Notes: generated from the sequence alone by a model not told the origin. A stretch of 64,000 bases of DNA from Methanothrix sp. (GCA_029907715.1 JARYLI010000003.1:98234-162233); one strand, 5' to 3'; shown: positions 20,107 through 28,661, numbered from the stretch's first letter. A program made the numbers and translations.

Positions 20107-21411
20107 ATGTCTGGATACTGGGATCCGCATATGGAGCGCATGCCAGCTGAGGATCTTAAAGCGCTCCAGCTTGACCGTCTGAAGGCCGTAACTAGATACG
20201 TCTATGATCACTCGTCGTTTTACAGGCAGCGCTTCGCTGAGGCAGGCGTCACACCTGATGACGTGAAGGAGCTGGATGACATAACGAAGCTTCCGTTCAC
20301 AAGAAAGGTCGATCTTAGAAATACATATCCAACAGGAATGTTCTGCCTTCCGAAGAACTGGGTCGTGAGATATCATGTCTCCAGCGGCACAACCGGCAAG
20401 CCGACGGTGGTTGGATACACGAAGGGCGATATTGAGACCTGGACAGAGTCGCTCGCGAGAGCCCTGACATCCATCGGGCTGGGCAGAAACGATGTAATCC
20501 AGGTCGGCTATGGCTACGGTCTCTTCACAGGGGGTCTCGGCCTCCATTACGGGGCGGAGAGGATCGGTGCCGCGGTGCTCCCAACAAGCACGGGCAACAC
20601 GGAGCGCCAGATCGAGCTGATGCAGGACCTGGAGAGCACCGCGATAGCATGCACACCATCATACTTCCTCCACATAGCAGAGGTCGCTGAGAGGATGGGT
20701 GTGTCCATAAGAGAGGACACAAAGCTCAGGGCAGGCATCTTCGGCGCAGAGCCGTGGTCTCTTGAGACTAGAAGGAGGATAGAGGATATAACAGGCATCA
20801 AGGCCTACGACATATACGGGACCAGCGAGATAAGCGGGCCGCTCTTCACGGAGTGCCAGCACCAGAACGGGATTCATGTGTGGGCAGATATGTTTCTCAT
20901 AGAGATCATCGACCCGAAGACAGGGGAACAGGTCGAGGATGGAGAAACAGGAGAGCTGGTCGTCACCACGCTGAACAAGTGGGCGATGCCCCTCATAAGA
21001 TACAGGATAGGGGATCTCACAATCAGGGAGTCTGAGCCGTGCGAATGCGGCCGCACACACCCGAGGATAATGAGAGTTCTCGGCAGAACAGATGACATGC
21101 TGGTCATCCGCGGCATAAACGTCTTCCCCAGCCAGATTGAATCCGTGCTTATGAACATACCCGAGGTTGGGCCGCACTACCAGATTATTGTCAGCAGAGA
21201 GGGCGCTCTTGACGTGATGAAGGTCAGGGTGGAACTCACCGACAGGGGCTTCAGCGACAGAATAGGCGATCTTATGGCGCTGAACAGGAGGATATCCAAG
21301 GAGCTGAAGAATGTGCTCAACATATCCGCAGAGGTTGAGCTGGTGGAGCCGGGCGTCATACCGCGCTCAGAAGGAAAGGCAAAAAGGGTCATAGATACCC
21401 GTAAGGTGTAA
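20107..21411 (+). CDS. paaK: Phenylacetate-CoA ligase-like AMP-forming acyl-CoA synthetase
   Basis: 434 residues. The adenylate-forming fold shows the phosphate-binding loop SSGTTGKPTVVGYT (near 97), the core motif YDIYGTSEISGPLF (near 237), the hinge RYRIGDLT and the C-terminal GRTDDMLVIRGINVFPSQIE. Length and order match PaaK, which makes aryl- or acyl-CoA with ATP. In an aceticlastic methanogen the substrate is uncertain: it could be an aryl acid salvaged for amino acid synthesis (for example arylacetate to Phe/Tyr) or another acid. The start lacks a ribosome binding site; a T-rich element near 20070 suggests a leaderless transcript. The ACT protein follows 14 bases later. Confidence 0.9.
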   Translation: MSGYWDPHMERMPAEDLKALQLDRLKAVTRYVYDHSSFYRQRFAEAGVTPDDVKELDDITKLPFTRKVDLRNTYPTGMFCLPKNWVVRYHVSSGTTGKPTVVGYTKGDIETWTESLARALTSIGLGRNDVIQVGYGYGLFTGGLGLHYGAERIGAAVLPTSTGNTERQIELMQDLESTAIACTPSYFLHIAEVAERMGVSIREDTKLRAGIFGAEPWSLETRRRIEDITGIKAYDIYGTSEISGPLFTECQHQNGIHVWADMFLIEIIDPKTGEQVEDGETGELVVTTLNKWAMPLIRYRIGDLTIRESEPCECGRTHPRIMRVLGRTDDMLVIRGINVFPSQIESVLMNIPEVGPHYQIIVSREGALDVMKVRVELTDRGFSDRIGDLMALNRRISKELKNVLNISAEVELVEPGVIPRSEGKAKRVIDTRKV

Positions 21412-21425
21412 TGGAGGGGTTTTTG

Positions 21426-21860
21426 ATGAGCGAGATAAAGCAGATATCACTTTTCGTTGAGAACAGGCCTGGCAGGATGGCCAAGGTCTCGAAGACGCTT
21501 TCCGATGCTGGTGTCAACATAAGAGCGATGACCATTGCAGAGGCCGGCGATTTTGGTGTTATACGAATGGTTGTTGATGACCCGCAGAAGGGTTATGAAG
21601 TTCTGCGCAACTCCGGCTTCACTGTATCGATGACAGATGTGCTTGCGGTTGAGATGCGGGATACGCCCGGCGGGCTATACGAGATAGTCAGCGCACTGGG
21701 GGAGAACAACATCAACATCGATTACGCATATGCATTCGTTACCGCGAAATCGGAGAAGGCGATGCTTATAATGCGTGTCGATGATATAGAGGCCGCAAGG
21801 AGAACTCTGAGCTCAAGGGGCGTCAAGATAGCAACACCAGAGGAGATACAGAAGATCTGA
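21426..21860 (+). CDS. Tandem ACT-domain protein
   Basis: 144 residues from the ATG at 21426, chosen because GGAGGGG at 21412-21418 precedes it; an earlier in-frame ATG at 21411 overlaps the paaK stop. Two ACT folds: ISLFVENRPGRMAKVSKTLS, then MTIAEAGDFGVIRMVVDD, and AVEMRDTPGGLYEIVSALG followed by INIDYAYAFVTAKSEKAML. ACT domains bind amino acids and regulate enzymes. In archaea this protein commonly sits beside PaaK, so it may sense an aromatic or branched amino acid for the ligase; that is inference. Confidence 0.92.
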   Translation: MSEIKQISLFVENRPGRMAKVSKTLSDAGVNIRAMTIAEAGDFGVIRMVVDDPQKGYEVLRNSGFTVSMTDVLAVEMRDTPGGLYEIVSALGENNINIDYAYAFVTAKSEKAMLIMRVDDIEAARRTLSSRGVKIATPEEIQKI

Positions 21861-21872
21861 AGAGCGACGCTC

Positions 21873-21944
21873 CAGGGATGGCAGGATCAGAGTTTGAGTG
21901 AGAGACCTGTACAGGCATCGATCTGTGCAGGTTTTCCATCCCTG
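21873..21944 (+). ncRNA. Nested two-stem hairpin after the ACT gene
   Basis: Outer stem CAGGGATGG (21873-21881) with CCATCCCTG (21936-21944) and inner stem ACCTGTACAG (21905-21914) with CTGTGCAGGT (21923-21932). It begins 13 bases after the stop codon and could be a terminator-like or processed RNA structure. Expression is unknown. Confidence 0.4.
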
Positions 21945-21989
21945 CAGAGGTTCATGCTGCTGCCTTTCGGAGCCCGAACATCTGTTTAA

Positions 21990-22113
21990 CGCTCTTATGT
22001 GGTTGGCAACTTGGGGGCTGTGTGGTTTGGCTGCTGTAAGCATTCGTTCATCTGCCATGAACGCATAGCAGGACCAGTGCCTCTTTGGGCAAGTTATCGG
22101 ATGGATAAGAGCG
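21990..22113 (+). mobile_element. Small non-coding element, family 1, copy 8
   Basis: 124 bp, CGCTCTTATGTGGTTGGCAA at the left, GATGGATAAGAGCG at the right. Flanks CTGTTTAA (21982-21989) and CTGTTTAT (22114-22121) match at seven of eight positions. Confidence 0.88.
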
Positions 22114-22118
22114 CTGTT

Positions 22119-22152
22119 TATAGTATTCCGCATAAGTTGCTATAATACTATA
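22119..22152. repeat. Small palindrome sharing 21 bases with 16098-16118
   Basis: TATAGTATT at 22119-22127 pairs with AATACTATA at 22144-22152. The 5' 21 bases are the exact reverse complement of 16098-16118. It lies between family-1 copy 8 and family-3 copy B. Confidence 0.65.
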
Positions 22153-22156
22153 AATC

Positions 22157-22280
22157 GAACATGCTCAATACGTTGAGGTAAATTGCCCTATGGGAGTATT
22201 TCTGGATGAACGACTATGCCCGATGATAGCGGCTTCACTTGATCAGTAACTCAAGTACGCTCACGATATTGAGCAAATAC
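22157..22280 (-). mobile_element. Family-3 element, copy B (reverse)
   Basis: 124 bp, GAACATGCTCAATACGTTG at the left, ATATTGAGCAAATAC at the right. Flanks TATAAATC (22149-22156) and TTTAAATC (22281-22288) match at seven of eight positions. Confidence 0.8.
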
Positions 22281-22300
22281 TTTAAATCCTACCATGGATA

Positions 22301-23272
22301 TCACGTGGCAGTCGACTTTGACAGCCCTGTGAGGGCCATGTAGGCTATCAGCGCCTCAAGCTGTATCCTCTCGTTCGCCCCCTCTGTTATCCTGAAGTCG
22401 ATCTCTCCAATCCGGTTGATCATCCTGACCTTATCTGCATCAGGCACATCCAGATCGAGCATCTCACGGTGGATCTGGACCACCACGTCCTGGCCTGAGA
22501 GCCCCTGTACAAGGAGAAGATCGTCGAGCTCGTTTCTCGCGCCCGCAAAATCCCCGGATATCGCCATTTTTATCAGATTCCTGATCTGCTCAGGCCTCGC
22601 CATCGATGTTATCTGGTAGATCGTGTTCATGTCCACCTTATCGCTTATCAGGGCCGCGGCCTGGAGCGCGTTTATTGCCTTCCGCATGTCTCCCCTTGCG
22701 ACATAGTTTATGGCCTCGATGCCATCTTCAGTTACCTCCACGCCCTCCTGCTCCGCGATGTACCTGATTCTCTTCTCGATGGCCTCCGGAGTCAGAGCCC
22801 TGAATCGGTAGACCGCACATCTCGACTGTATCGGCTCTATGATCTTCGAGGAGTAGTTGCAGGAGAGTATGAACCTGCAGGTCGCGCTGTACCTCTCCAT
22901 TGTTCTCCTGAGAGCAGACTGCGCATCGCTTGTCAGCGCATCCGCCTCGTCAAGAAATATCACCTTGAACTCGGCACCTCCCAGAGGCGCCATCCGGGCG
23001 AAGTCCTTGACCTTTGTGCGAACGACATCTATGCCGCGCTCGTCAGAGGCATTTAGCTCGATGAAGTTATCCCTCCATCCCTCGCCGAATATCTCGCGCA
23101 CTATGCTGATCGCAGCCGCTGTCTTCCCGACACCCGGCGGCCCTGAGAAGAGGAGATGGGGCAGGTTTCTCGTGGCCACGTACGACTTGAGGCGCCTGAC
23201 TATCTCCGGCTGGCCCACAATCTCATCCAGGCTCGTGGGCCTGTACTTCTCAATCCAGATCTCCTCTTTGAT
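22301..23272 (-). CDS. rfcS: Replication factor C small subunit, apparent ATC start
   Basis: 323 residues. RFC small subunits load the PCNA clamp at primer ends. Seen are the N-terminal [20 protein letters not shown] box, Walker [13 protein letters not shown], Walker [12 protein letters not shown], the SRC motif QSRCAVYRF and the C-terminal collar. The first canonical in-frame start (GTG, 23218) would remove the IWIEKYRP box that opens nearly every family member. Upstream in frame there is only ATC at 23270-23272, five bases after GGAGGGG and aligned with the usual Met; a stop lies a few codons further up. TATA-like GATATATC near 23306-23312 puts the transcript start close to 23283. I therefore propose ATC initiation; a base change or sequencing error from ATG is the alternative. 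Confidence 0.9.
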   Translation of the reverse strand: MKEEIWIEKYRPTSLDEIVGQPEIVRRLKSYVATRNLPHLLFSGPPGVGKTAAAISIVREIFGEGWRDNFIELNASDERGIDVVRTKVKDFARMAPLGGAEFKVIFLDEADALTSDAQSALRRTMERYSATCRFILSCNYSSKIIEPIQSRCAVYRFRALTPEAIEKRIRYIAEQEGVEVTEDGIEAINYVARGDMRKAINALQAAALISDKVDMNTIYQITSMARPEQIRNLIKMAISGDFAGARNELDDLLLVQGLSGQDVVVQIHREMLDLDVPDADKVRMINRIGEIDFRITEGANERIQLEALIAYMALTGLSKSTAT

Positions 23273-23492
23273 CGGAACCCCTCCAAGAACTCATTCCGCA
23301 GATCGATATATCAAGATTCCCTCACTGTGTGCGTGCGGCATGCGAGGCAGCTGGATTCATGAGGTGTTATGCCTGTGCGCGCTGATCCCGACTGCCCCCA
23401 GCGGCCGGGTCAACAGCCGAATGCCTCAGTAATCGGATGTTACGTCAATCGCTGTACGATTCGGGGTGCAGAGAAAAATGTGGACAGTGTGA

Positions 23493-24092
23493 TCATTTCA
23501 CCTGTCCGAGCGGGAGTATGACCCTTCCATGCGCCTCGTTCAGAACCTGGGCAAGGGCTGTGTATATCGCGGAGAGGCCGCAGATGATCCCTTCATAGCC
23601 AGCCAGCGTCCCTATCGAAGCGCTGCCCGTTGCATCTCTGGCCGCGAGCAGGAAGAACAGTATCGCCAGCGAGAGGAAGACGAACTGCAGGGCTCTGTTC
23701 GCTCTCAGTGTCCCGAAGAACATGACTGCAGTGAACAATCCCCACATGAACAGGTATGCTGTCATTGCGGGGAGAGATGCCTTCTCTCCGAGATTCATGC
23801 CGGGCATGAGTATCAGACCGACCAGCGTGAGCCAGAAGAGGCCGTAAGAGGTGAACGCTGTGGTTCCGAAGGTGTTCCCCTTCTTCCACTCCATGATTCC
23901 GGCTATTATCTGTGCTATGCCTCCGTAGAAGATACCCATGGCCAGTATCATCGCGCTGAGCTCGAAGTAACCCGCATTGTGCAGGTTCAGGAGCACTGTG
24001 GTCATGCCGAAGCCCATGAGCCCGAGTGGGGCCGGATTCGCAGTGGTGTCGAGCACCTTGATGGTGGAGTCCAGCGCCTTATTCGTTGCCAA
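23493..24092 (-). CDS. satP: Acetate uptake transporter (SatP/AceP, GPR1/FUN34/YaaH family)
   Basis: 199 residues, TTG start at 24092 with GGAGGG eight bases upstream. The family signature [21 protein letters not shown] is at residues 20-40, and six hydrophobic helices follow ([82 protein letters not shown]). The family moves acetate across membranes in yeast, bacteria and methanogens. For an acetate-splitting methanogen it is the expected route for the main substrate. The upstream region is AT-rich, with TATA-like TTTATATCTTTAGG near 24146-24158, and carries 28-base direct repeats further up. Confidence 0.93.
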   Translation of the reverse strand: MATNKALDSTIKVLDTTANPAPLGLMGFGMTTVLLNLHNAGYFELSAMILAMGIFYGGIAQIIAGIMEWKKGNTFGTTAFTSYGLFWLTLVGLILMPGMNLGEKASLPAMTAYLFMWGLFTAVMFFGTLRANRALQFVFLSLAILFFLLAARDATGSASIGTLAGYEGIICGLSAIYTALAQVLNEAHGRVILPLGQVK

Positions 24093-24248
24093 GTATAAAT
24101 CCCTCCTTCATTTGTGACATCTGGCGAAATCATAATATTAATTTGTTACCCTAAAGATATAAATTAAAAATAATGCGGTTTGTTTGTTCCATGACACATT
24201 TAAATACGAAAATGAATCAAATAGAACGATAAATTATTTCAAATGCTG

Positions 24249-24355
24249 CATCTCAGGTCAAATATCGCGATGCTCGACGCTGGCACCATAGACCCCACGA
24301 CCAGGATACACAAGAACTATCCCCGCCCATCTCAGGTCGAATATCGCGATGCTCG
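24249..24355. repeat. 28-base direct repeat pair upstream of satP
   Basis: CATCTCAGGTC(A/G)AATATCGCGATGCTCG occurs at 24249-24276 and 24328-24355 with one mismatch, 79 bases apart. Within it, AATATCGCGAT has the near-palindrome ATCGCGAT. It lies about 160-260 bases upstream of the satP start, so a regulatory role is conceivable. Confidence 0.7.
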
Positions 24356-24423
24356 TGCGGGCTCAAGCTGCTGGATGGCCTGTTCATGTCGCCGGATCGT
24401 TTCGCTGAATGGCATTTCAGGAA

Positions 24424-24546
24424 CGCTCTTATGTGTTTGGCAACTTGTTGGCGTGCAATGTGGCTGCTGAACGCACTTATTCGTTCAGCAGGAATGCATA
24501 GCAGGACCAGTTATTCTATGGGCAAGTTATCAAATGGATCAGAGCG
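24424..24546 (+). mobile_element. Small non-coding element, family 1, copy 9
   Basis: 123 bp, CGCTCTTATGTGTTTGGCAA at the left, AAATGGATCAGAGCG at the right. Flanks TTCAGGAA (24416-24423) and TTCAGTAA (24547-24554) match at seven of eight positions. Confidence 0.88.
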
Positions 24547-24635
24547 TTCAGTAATTGGCATCACGACATGGGATCACGAATCCTTGTGATCACATGCTGT
24601 AGACCTCAATGACGAATTGGGATTTTATCTGTTGT

Positions 24636-24739
24636 GTTGAATAATGTTTGAGAATCCTATAGCAGAGACTCACTTCATACAAATTACAATTATAGTAAAA
24701 ATCGATAGCGATCGACATTTTATGTCACAATTATTCAAC
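24636..24739. repeat. Family-2 repeat, uninterrupted copy
   Basis: 104 bp with inverted ends GTTGAATAAT / ATTATTCAAC. It aligns with 15777-16010 but lacks the 123-bp insert; the empty target reads TTACAATT at 24685-24692. An internal hairpin GACA-TTTTA-TGTC is present. Confidence 0.8.
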
Positions 24740-24789
24740 GCAGCAATTTTATCGAAAATTTTATGCAGATCCTGAGCTTCGTGTATATC

Positions 24790-25359
24790 ATGCCTGACAG
24801 AAAACCAAAGGTGGCCTGGGGAATAACCGGAAGTGGTGACAGGCTTCCAGAGATTGTGGACATGATGAAGAACGTCCAGGAGATCTACAGGGATGTTGTG
24901 GATATCAGGGTATACATATCGAGGGCAGGGGACCAGGTGATCAAGTACTACAAGCTCTTCAACGAGCTGGAGGCGAACTTCGACAAGATCTGGGTGGAGG
25001 CGAATGCGAACGCCCCGTTCCTGGCAGGACAGCTGCAGCTGGGAAAGTTTGTTTTCCTCATCATAGCACCTGCGACATCCAACACTGTGGCAAAGATCTC
25101 CCTGCGGCTGGCGGATACGCTTCTGACCAATGCAGCGATAATGGCGCAGAAGGCATACGTGCCGCTGTACATAATGCCATCAGACTACGAGGAGGGCGTT
25201 ACCACCACTAGGCTGCCTGACGGAAGGGATCTGAAGCTCCGGATCCGGCGTGAGGACGTGGAGCATGTGAAACGTCTTGAGGCGATGGAGGGGACATTTG
25301 TTTTGAGAAGGGTCGATGAGATCCCAGCGGTATTCGAGAAGCACTTTGGCAGGCCGTGA
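24790..25359 (+). CDS. afpA: Archaeoflavoprotein AfpA-like FMN protein
   Basis: 189 residues from an ATG at 24790; an in-frame ATG at 24763 adds nine residues not expected in this family, and neither has a clear ribosome binding site. The fold is that of the flavin decarboxylase-like archaeoflavoproteins: VAWGITGSGDRLPEIVDMMK, the FMN loop LIIAPATSNTVAKISLRLAD and TNAAIMAQKAYVPLYIMPSD. AfpA of Archaeoglobus takes electrons from ferredoxin. It is a paralogue of the DmrX N-terminal half at 12059 but lacks the iron-sulfur domain. Confidence 0.87.
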   Translation: MPDRKPKVAWGITGSGDRLPEIVDMMKNVQEIYRDVVDIRVYISRAGDQVIKYYKLFNELEANFDKIWVEANANAPFLAGQLQLGKFVFLIIAPATSNTVAKISLRLADTLLTNAAIMAQKAYVPLYIMPSDYEEGVTTTRLPDGRDLKLRIRREDVEHVKRLEAMEGTFVLRRVDEIPAVFEKHFGRP

Positions 25360-25362
25360 CCT

Positions 25363-25833
25363 TCAGCTATGCCATACAGAAGCGAGAATGCCCACGGCCA
25401 GCGCGACGAGCGTCTCCCCAGCCCCGAGACCTGGTGCTGTCCTCACATTTTTTGCAGCTTCTGCGTCTTCTTGGTTGACATTCCTTAATGATTCTGTGGG
25501 GCTAGCCAGTATGCCCTCTATAACATCCAGGACGACCAGATCTCTATCCCCGCCAGCGTAGATGTTGATGACCTGGAGATCTATACGCTTCACGCCGTAG
25601 TGGACAAAGTGATCTCCGATCCCGAGGACAGATGATGCGACCGGAGACCCGCTGCTGTAAAGCGTGAGCCACACCTTGCCTGCCTGCAGGTCCACATCCT
25701 CCACCACAAGCGTGAGGTTTCCGGCGAACTGAAGCGCTTCTCCTGTGGTCAGCATTACGGTCACACCGCAGGAGCCCGGCTGCATGCACGCACACAGAAT
25801 GAGCGCAACCATCGCTTTTAAGAGCGATCTCAT
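25363..25833 (-). CDS. Secreted protein with S-layer-duplication-like domain and C-terminal anchor
   Basis: 156 residues from the ATG at 25833, chosen because GGAGGG lies five bases upstream; an in-frame ATG at 25869 extends into charged sequence. The first 22 residues are a signal peptide. VMLTTGEALQFAGNLTLVVEDVDLQAGKVWLTLYSSG resembles one S-layer duplication domain of Methanosarcinales surface proteins. A linker (ESLRNVNQEDAEAAKNVRT) leads to a short hydrophobic tail (GETLVALAVGILASVW) that could anchor it. Function unknown; surface location is inferred. The region around its start is partly duplicated upstream (25899-25935). Confidence 0.75.
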   Translation of the reverse strand: MRSLLKAMVALILCACMQPGSCGVTVMLTTGEALQFAGNLTLVVEDVDLQAGKVWLTLYSSGSPVASSVLGIGDHFVHYGVKRIDLQVINIYAGGDRDLVVLDVIEGILASPTESLRNVNQEDAEAAKNVRTAPGLGAGETLVALAVGILASVWHS

Positions 25834-25975
25834 GCCAGCCCTCCTGAAGAGATGCGCAAAGAGCGGCATAACTGCATCGTTTGTCCAAGACAGACAGCCA
25901 TGCCAGCCATCTCTCCTGAAGAGATGTGTAAAGAGAGCGAATCCGTCTCACACAGAAATTTATCCACAGCAAATC

Positions 25976-26950
25976 TCACGCCCATCTGACCTCAACCTCA
26001 TCTGTCCTGTAATTTGGCCTCACGCCGGAGCTCTCAACCGGCGTGCTCACGCCGCTCTTGAGCATCACCAGACCTGTATATGCTATCATCGATCCATTAT
26101 CGCCCATGAAGCGTCTCTCCGGGAGATAAAATCTCGCACCGCGCTCCTCGCACATCAGCCTGAGCATCTCTCCGAGCCTCTGGTTGGCCCCAACGCCGCC
26201 GACGAGCATCGCCTCGTCCTTCTCTGCATGAGCCATAGCGCGCTCGGTCACCTCGACGAGCATCGCGAACGCGGTCTCCTGGAGGCTGTAGCAGACATCC
26301 GCCAGATCGTATCTCCTGGCGGCCTCTGTCGCAGCAGTCGCAAGCCCCGAGAATGAGAAGTCCATCCCCTTGACGGTGTAAGGAAGCGGTATGTACCCCT
26401 TTGCCTTCCTCGCGAGCTCCTCGATCCTCGGTCCTCCAGGATGTGGCAGGCCAACGGAGCGCGCGAACTTGTCCAGCATGTTTCCCACGCTGATATCCAG
26501 AGTCTCGCCGAAGATCCTGTAGCGGCCGCGCCTGAGGGCGAGAACCTGGGAGTTGCCACCGCTCACGTACAGCACAGCCGGATCCCTGGCGCCGGTCTTC
26601 CATTTCCCGATCTCGATATGAGCTATGCAGTGGTTCACGCCGACCAGGGGGACACCGAGCTTCAGGGCGAGAACCCTGGCCGCAGTCGCGACAGTCCTCA
26701 GGCACGGCCCGAGGCCGGGTCCCTGTGAGAACGCGACCCCATCTATCTTTATTCCGAGATCTCTGGCGCCCCGGATCACCTCTCCAAGCAGCGGGCCGAT
26801 GTGCTCTGAGTGGTGCTGCGCCGCCTCCCTTGGGTGTATGCCGCCCCTCGCAGGCGTGTATGTTGCAGCCCTCTCTATGATCACATCATCCTCGTTCACG
26901 ATCGCTGCACTCAGGTTCCAGGCTGTGCCCTCAATACCAAGGACGTACAT
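25976..26950 (-). CDS. kae1: tRNA N6-threonylcarbamoyladenosine synthase Kae1 (KEOPS)
   Basis: 324 residues from the ATG at 26950 (MYVLGIEGTAWNLSAA); an in-frame ATG at 27007 gives 19 extra residues not typical of the family. The ASKHA fold shows the iron-binding HCIAH motif (VGVNHCIAHIEIG), the ATP loop SGGNSQVLAL and KGMDFSFSGL, and the C-terminal VGGVGANQRL followed by MGDNGSMIAYTGLV. It transfers threonylcarbamoyl to A37 of ANN-decoding tRNAs. No Bud32 kinase domain is fused to it, unlike in some methanogens. Confidence 0.94.
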   Translation of the reverse strand: MYVLGIEGTAWNLSAAIVNEDDVIIERAATYTPARGGIHPREAAQHHSEHIGPLLGEVIRGARDLGIKIDGVAFSQGPGLGPCLRTVATAARVLALKLGVPLVGVNHCIAHIEIGKWKTGARDPAVLYVSGGNSQVLALRRGRYRIFGETLDISVGNMLDKFARSVGLPHPGGPRIEELARKAKGYIPLPYTVKGMDFSFSGLATAATEAARRYDLADVCYSLQETAFAMLVEVTERAMAHAEKDEAMLVGGVGANQRLGEMLRLMCEERGARFYLPERRFMGDNGSMIAYTGLVMLKSGVSTPVESSGVRPNYRTDEVEVRWA

Positions 26951-27131
26951 GGCAGACTCCGCTGTCTTTGAAAGACTGCTCTCTGAGATCTGGCACGAAA
27001 ATGGCATTGAATGCGATTTTCATCCACACAGGTGACCTCGCGTCATTTGTTCTCCACGATCCTGTGCCCTCAGATGCAGGACTTCCACCTCTTTATGCGT
27101 TTCGGCTGATCCCAGAGCCCACAGCTGCAGT

Positions 27132-28538
27132 TCATATGTAGTCGAGACCGATATCCCTCCGGTACCGCATCCCATTGAACCTTATCCTCTTTATGTTGTC
27201 GTATGCCTTCGATCTCGCCTCTGCAAGCGATGCTCCCTTTGCGACCAGTGTCAGTACCCTTCCACCGGTGGTGTAGATCTTTCCAGAATCCCCAAACGCA
27301 GTGCCGTTGTGGTATACCAGAACATCCGGATCAACCTTCTCGAGGCCTCTTATCGGGATGTTTGTGTAATGGGCTCCTGGATAACCCGGCCGCTCCTCAG
27401 ATCCGCTGGAGAGAGGCTTGACGACGCGGCCGCTAACAGCGCAGACACCCAGATGATACTCAGGACTCCACTCCAGCTCAATCTCGTCGAGCCTCCGATC
27501 AAGAACTGCACGTGAGAGCTCGTACATGTCTGTTCTGAGCCTGGGGAGTATCACCTCGGCCTCAGGATCCCCCAGGCGGACGTTGATCTCCAGGACATAG
27601 GGCTCGCGCTCCCCATCATGCTCCACGATCATCAGGCCGAAGTAAATGAACCCCCTGTACCTCAAACCCATATCGTAGACCCTGCGCATCGTCGGCCTGG
27701 CTATCCTGGACATGATCACATCTCTGAGTTCATCGTCCAGCCAGGGATGGGGGGAAAAGCCGCCCATTCCTCCCGTGTTCGGGTTGTTATCGAGGTTCGG
27801 GTTCCCCGAGAGCCTGTTGAAGAGCCTTATCGCTGTGAACTCATCAGGCGCGAAGGCCTGCTTGTAATCCATCGCCGACTCAAGCGGAAGTATGTTTTTG
27901 CCATCCGCAATGGCGAAGAACATCAGCTCCCTTCCCTCAAGCCTCCTCTCGATCTCAATCCTGCTGCCCGCATCCCCGAAGATCCTGGGGTCGACCATGA
28001 TTCTGTCCACGGTGGAGAGAGCCTCCTCCCTGGAGGAGCATACCACAGATCCCTTGCCTGCCGCGAGGCCGTCCGCTTTTACCACTAGGTTCTCTGTGGG
28101 GTTGGCATCGTAGAACTGATTCACGAACTCCTTCGCCTCATCGGGATCATCGAAGTTCCTGTAAGGCGGCACAGGCACCCCGATCTCGCTCAGGAGATCC
28201 TTCGTCCAGCATTTGGACCCCTCCAGCACCGCAGCACGCCTCTCTGGGCCCACGATATCCAGCCCGCGCTCCTCAAATGCATCCACTATGCCCGCTGAGA
28301 GATACCCCTCCGGGCCCACGAAAGTGAGATCGATCCTGTTCCTCTCTGCAAATGACAGCATCTCATCGATGCCCTTGATCTGGGAGCCATCTGCCTGGGA
28401 GCATTTCTCCAGAAGGCCACTCCCCGCGTTTCCCGGAGCCACGAAGACCCTCTCGACAGATGGGCTCCTTGCGAAAGCGTGGGCTATCGCGTTGCCCCTC
28501 CCCCCCGCATCGACAACAAGAATTCTTGCGCCAGCCAT
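27132..28538 (-). CDS. purD: Phosphoribosylamine-glycine ligase
   Basis: 468 residues from the ATG at 28538, with GGGTG just upstream; a GTG two codons earlier is also possible. The N-terminus ILVVDAGGRGNAIAHAFARS is the PurD Rossmann segment. The ATP-grasp part includes VVKADGLAAGKGSVVCSSREEA, the GRELMFFAIADG motif, NNPNTGGMGGFSPHPWLDD and the metal-binding EINVRLGDPEAEVILPRL. It makes glycinamide ribonucleotide in purine synthesis. It is about 40 residues longer than bacterial PurD. A divergent promoter region with AATATTTATAAGCC (28573-28586) separates it from glnA. Confidence 0.94.
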   Translation of the reverse strand: MAGARILVVDAGGRGNAIAHAFARSPSVERVFVAPGNAGSGLLEKCSQADGSQIKGIDEMLSFAERNRIDLTFVGPEGYLSAGIVDAFEERGLDIVGPERRAAVLEGSKCWTKDLLSEIGVPVPPYRNFDDPDEAKEFVNQFYDANPTENLVVKADGLAAGKGSVVCSSREEALSTVDRIMVDPRIFGDAGSRIEIERRLEGRELMFFAIADGKNILPLESAMDYKQAFAPDEFTAIRLFNRLSGNPNLDNNPNTGGMGGFSPHPWLDDELRDVIMSRIARPTMRRVYDMGLRYRGFIYFGLMIVEHDGEREPYVLEINVRLGDPEAEVILPRLRTDMYELSRAVLDRRLDEIELEWSPEYHLGVCAVSGRVVKPLSSGSEERPGYPGAHYTNIPIRGLEKVDPDVLVYHNGTAFGDSGKIYTTGGRVLTLVAKGASLAEARSKAYDNIKRIRFNGMRYRRDIGLDYI

Positions 28539-28661
28539 CTGCACCCAACTCGATCGGGAAAGGCGTGCAGATAATATTTATAAGCCATCCCCCAATCATG
28601 CCACAGACCAGGCGACTCTGAGCGCCATCGTCAGCATCTCACGCTCAGAAATTGCGCCACG

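Larger units (their letters stand above)
24093..24789. other. Regulatory and repeat-rich region between satP and afpA
   Basis: It holds the satP promoter (AT-rich 24120-24240), a 28-base direct repeat pair, one family-1 element and the intact family-2 repeat. No convincing coding frame lies between them. Confidence 0.6.

Noticed and set aside
22301..23218. RFC small subunit starting at GTG 23218
   Set aside because: This would remove the IWIEKYRP box that is plainly encoded upstream and leave the strong GGAGGGG without a start.
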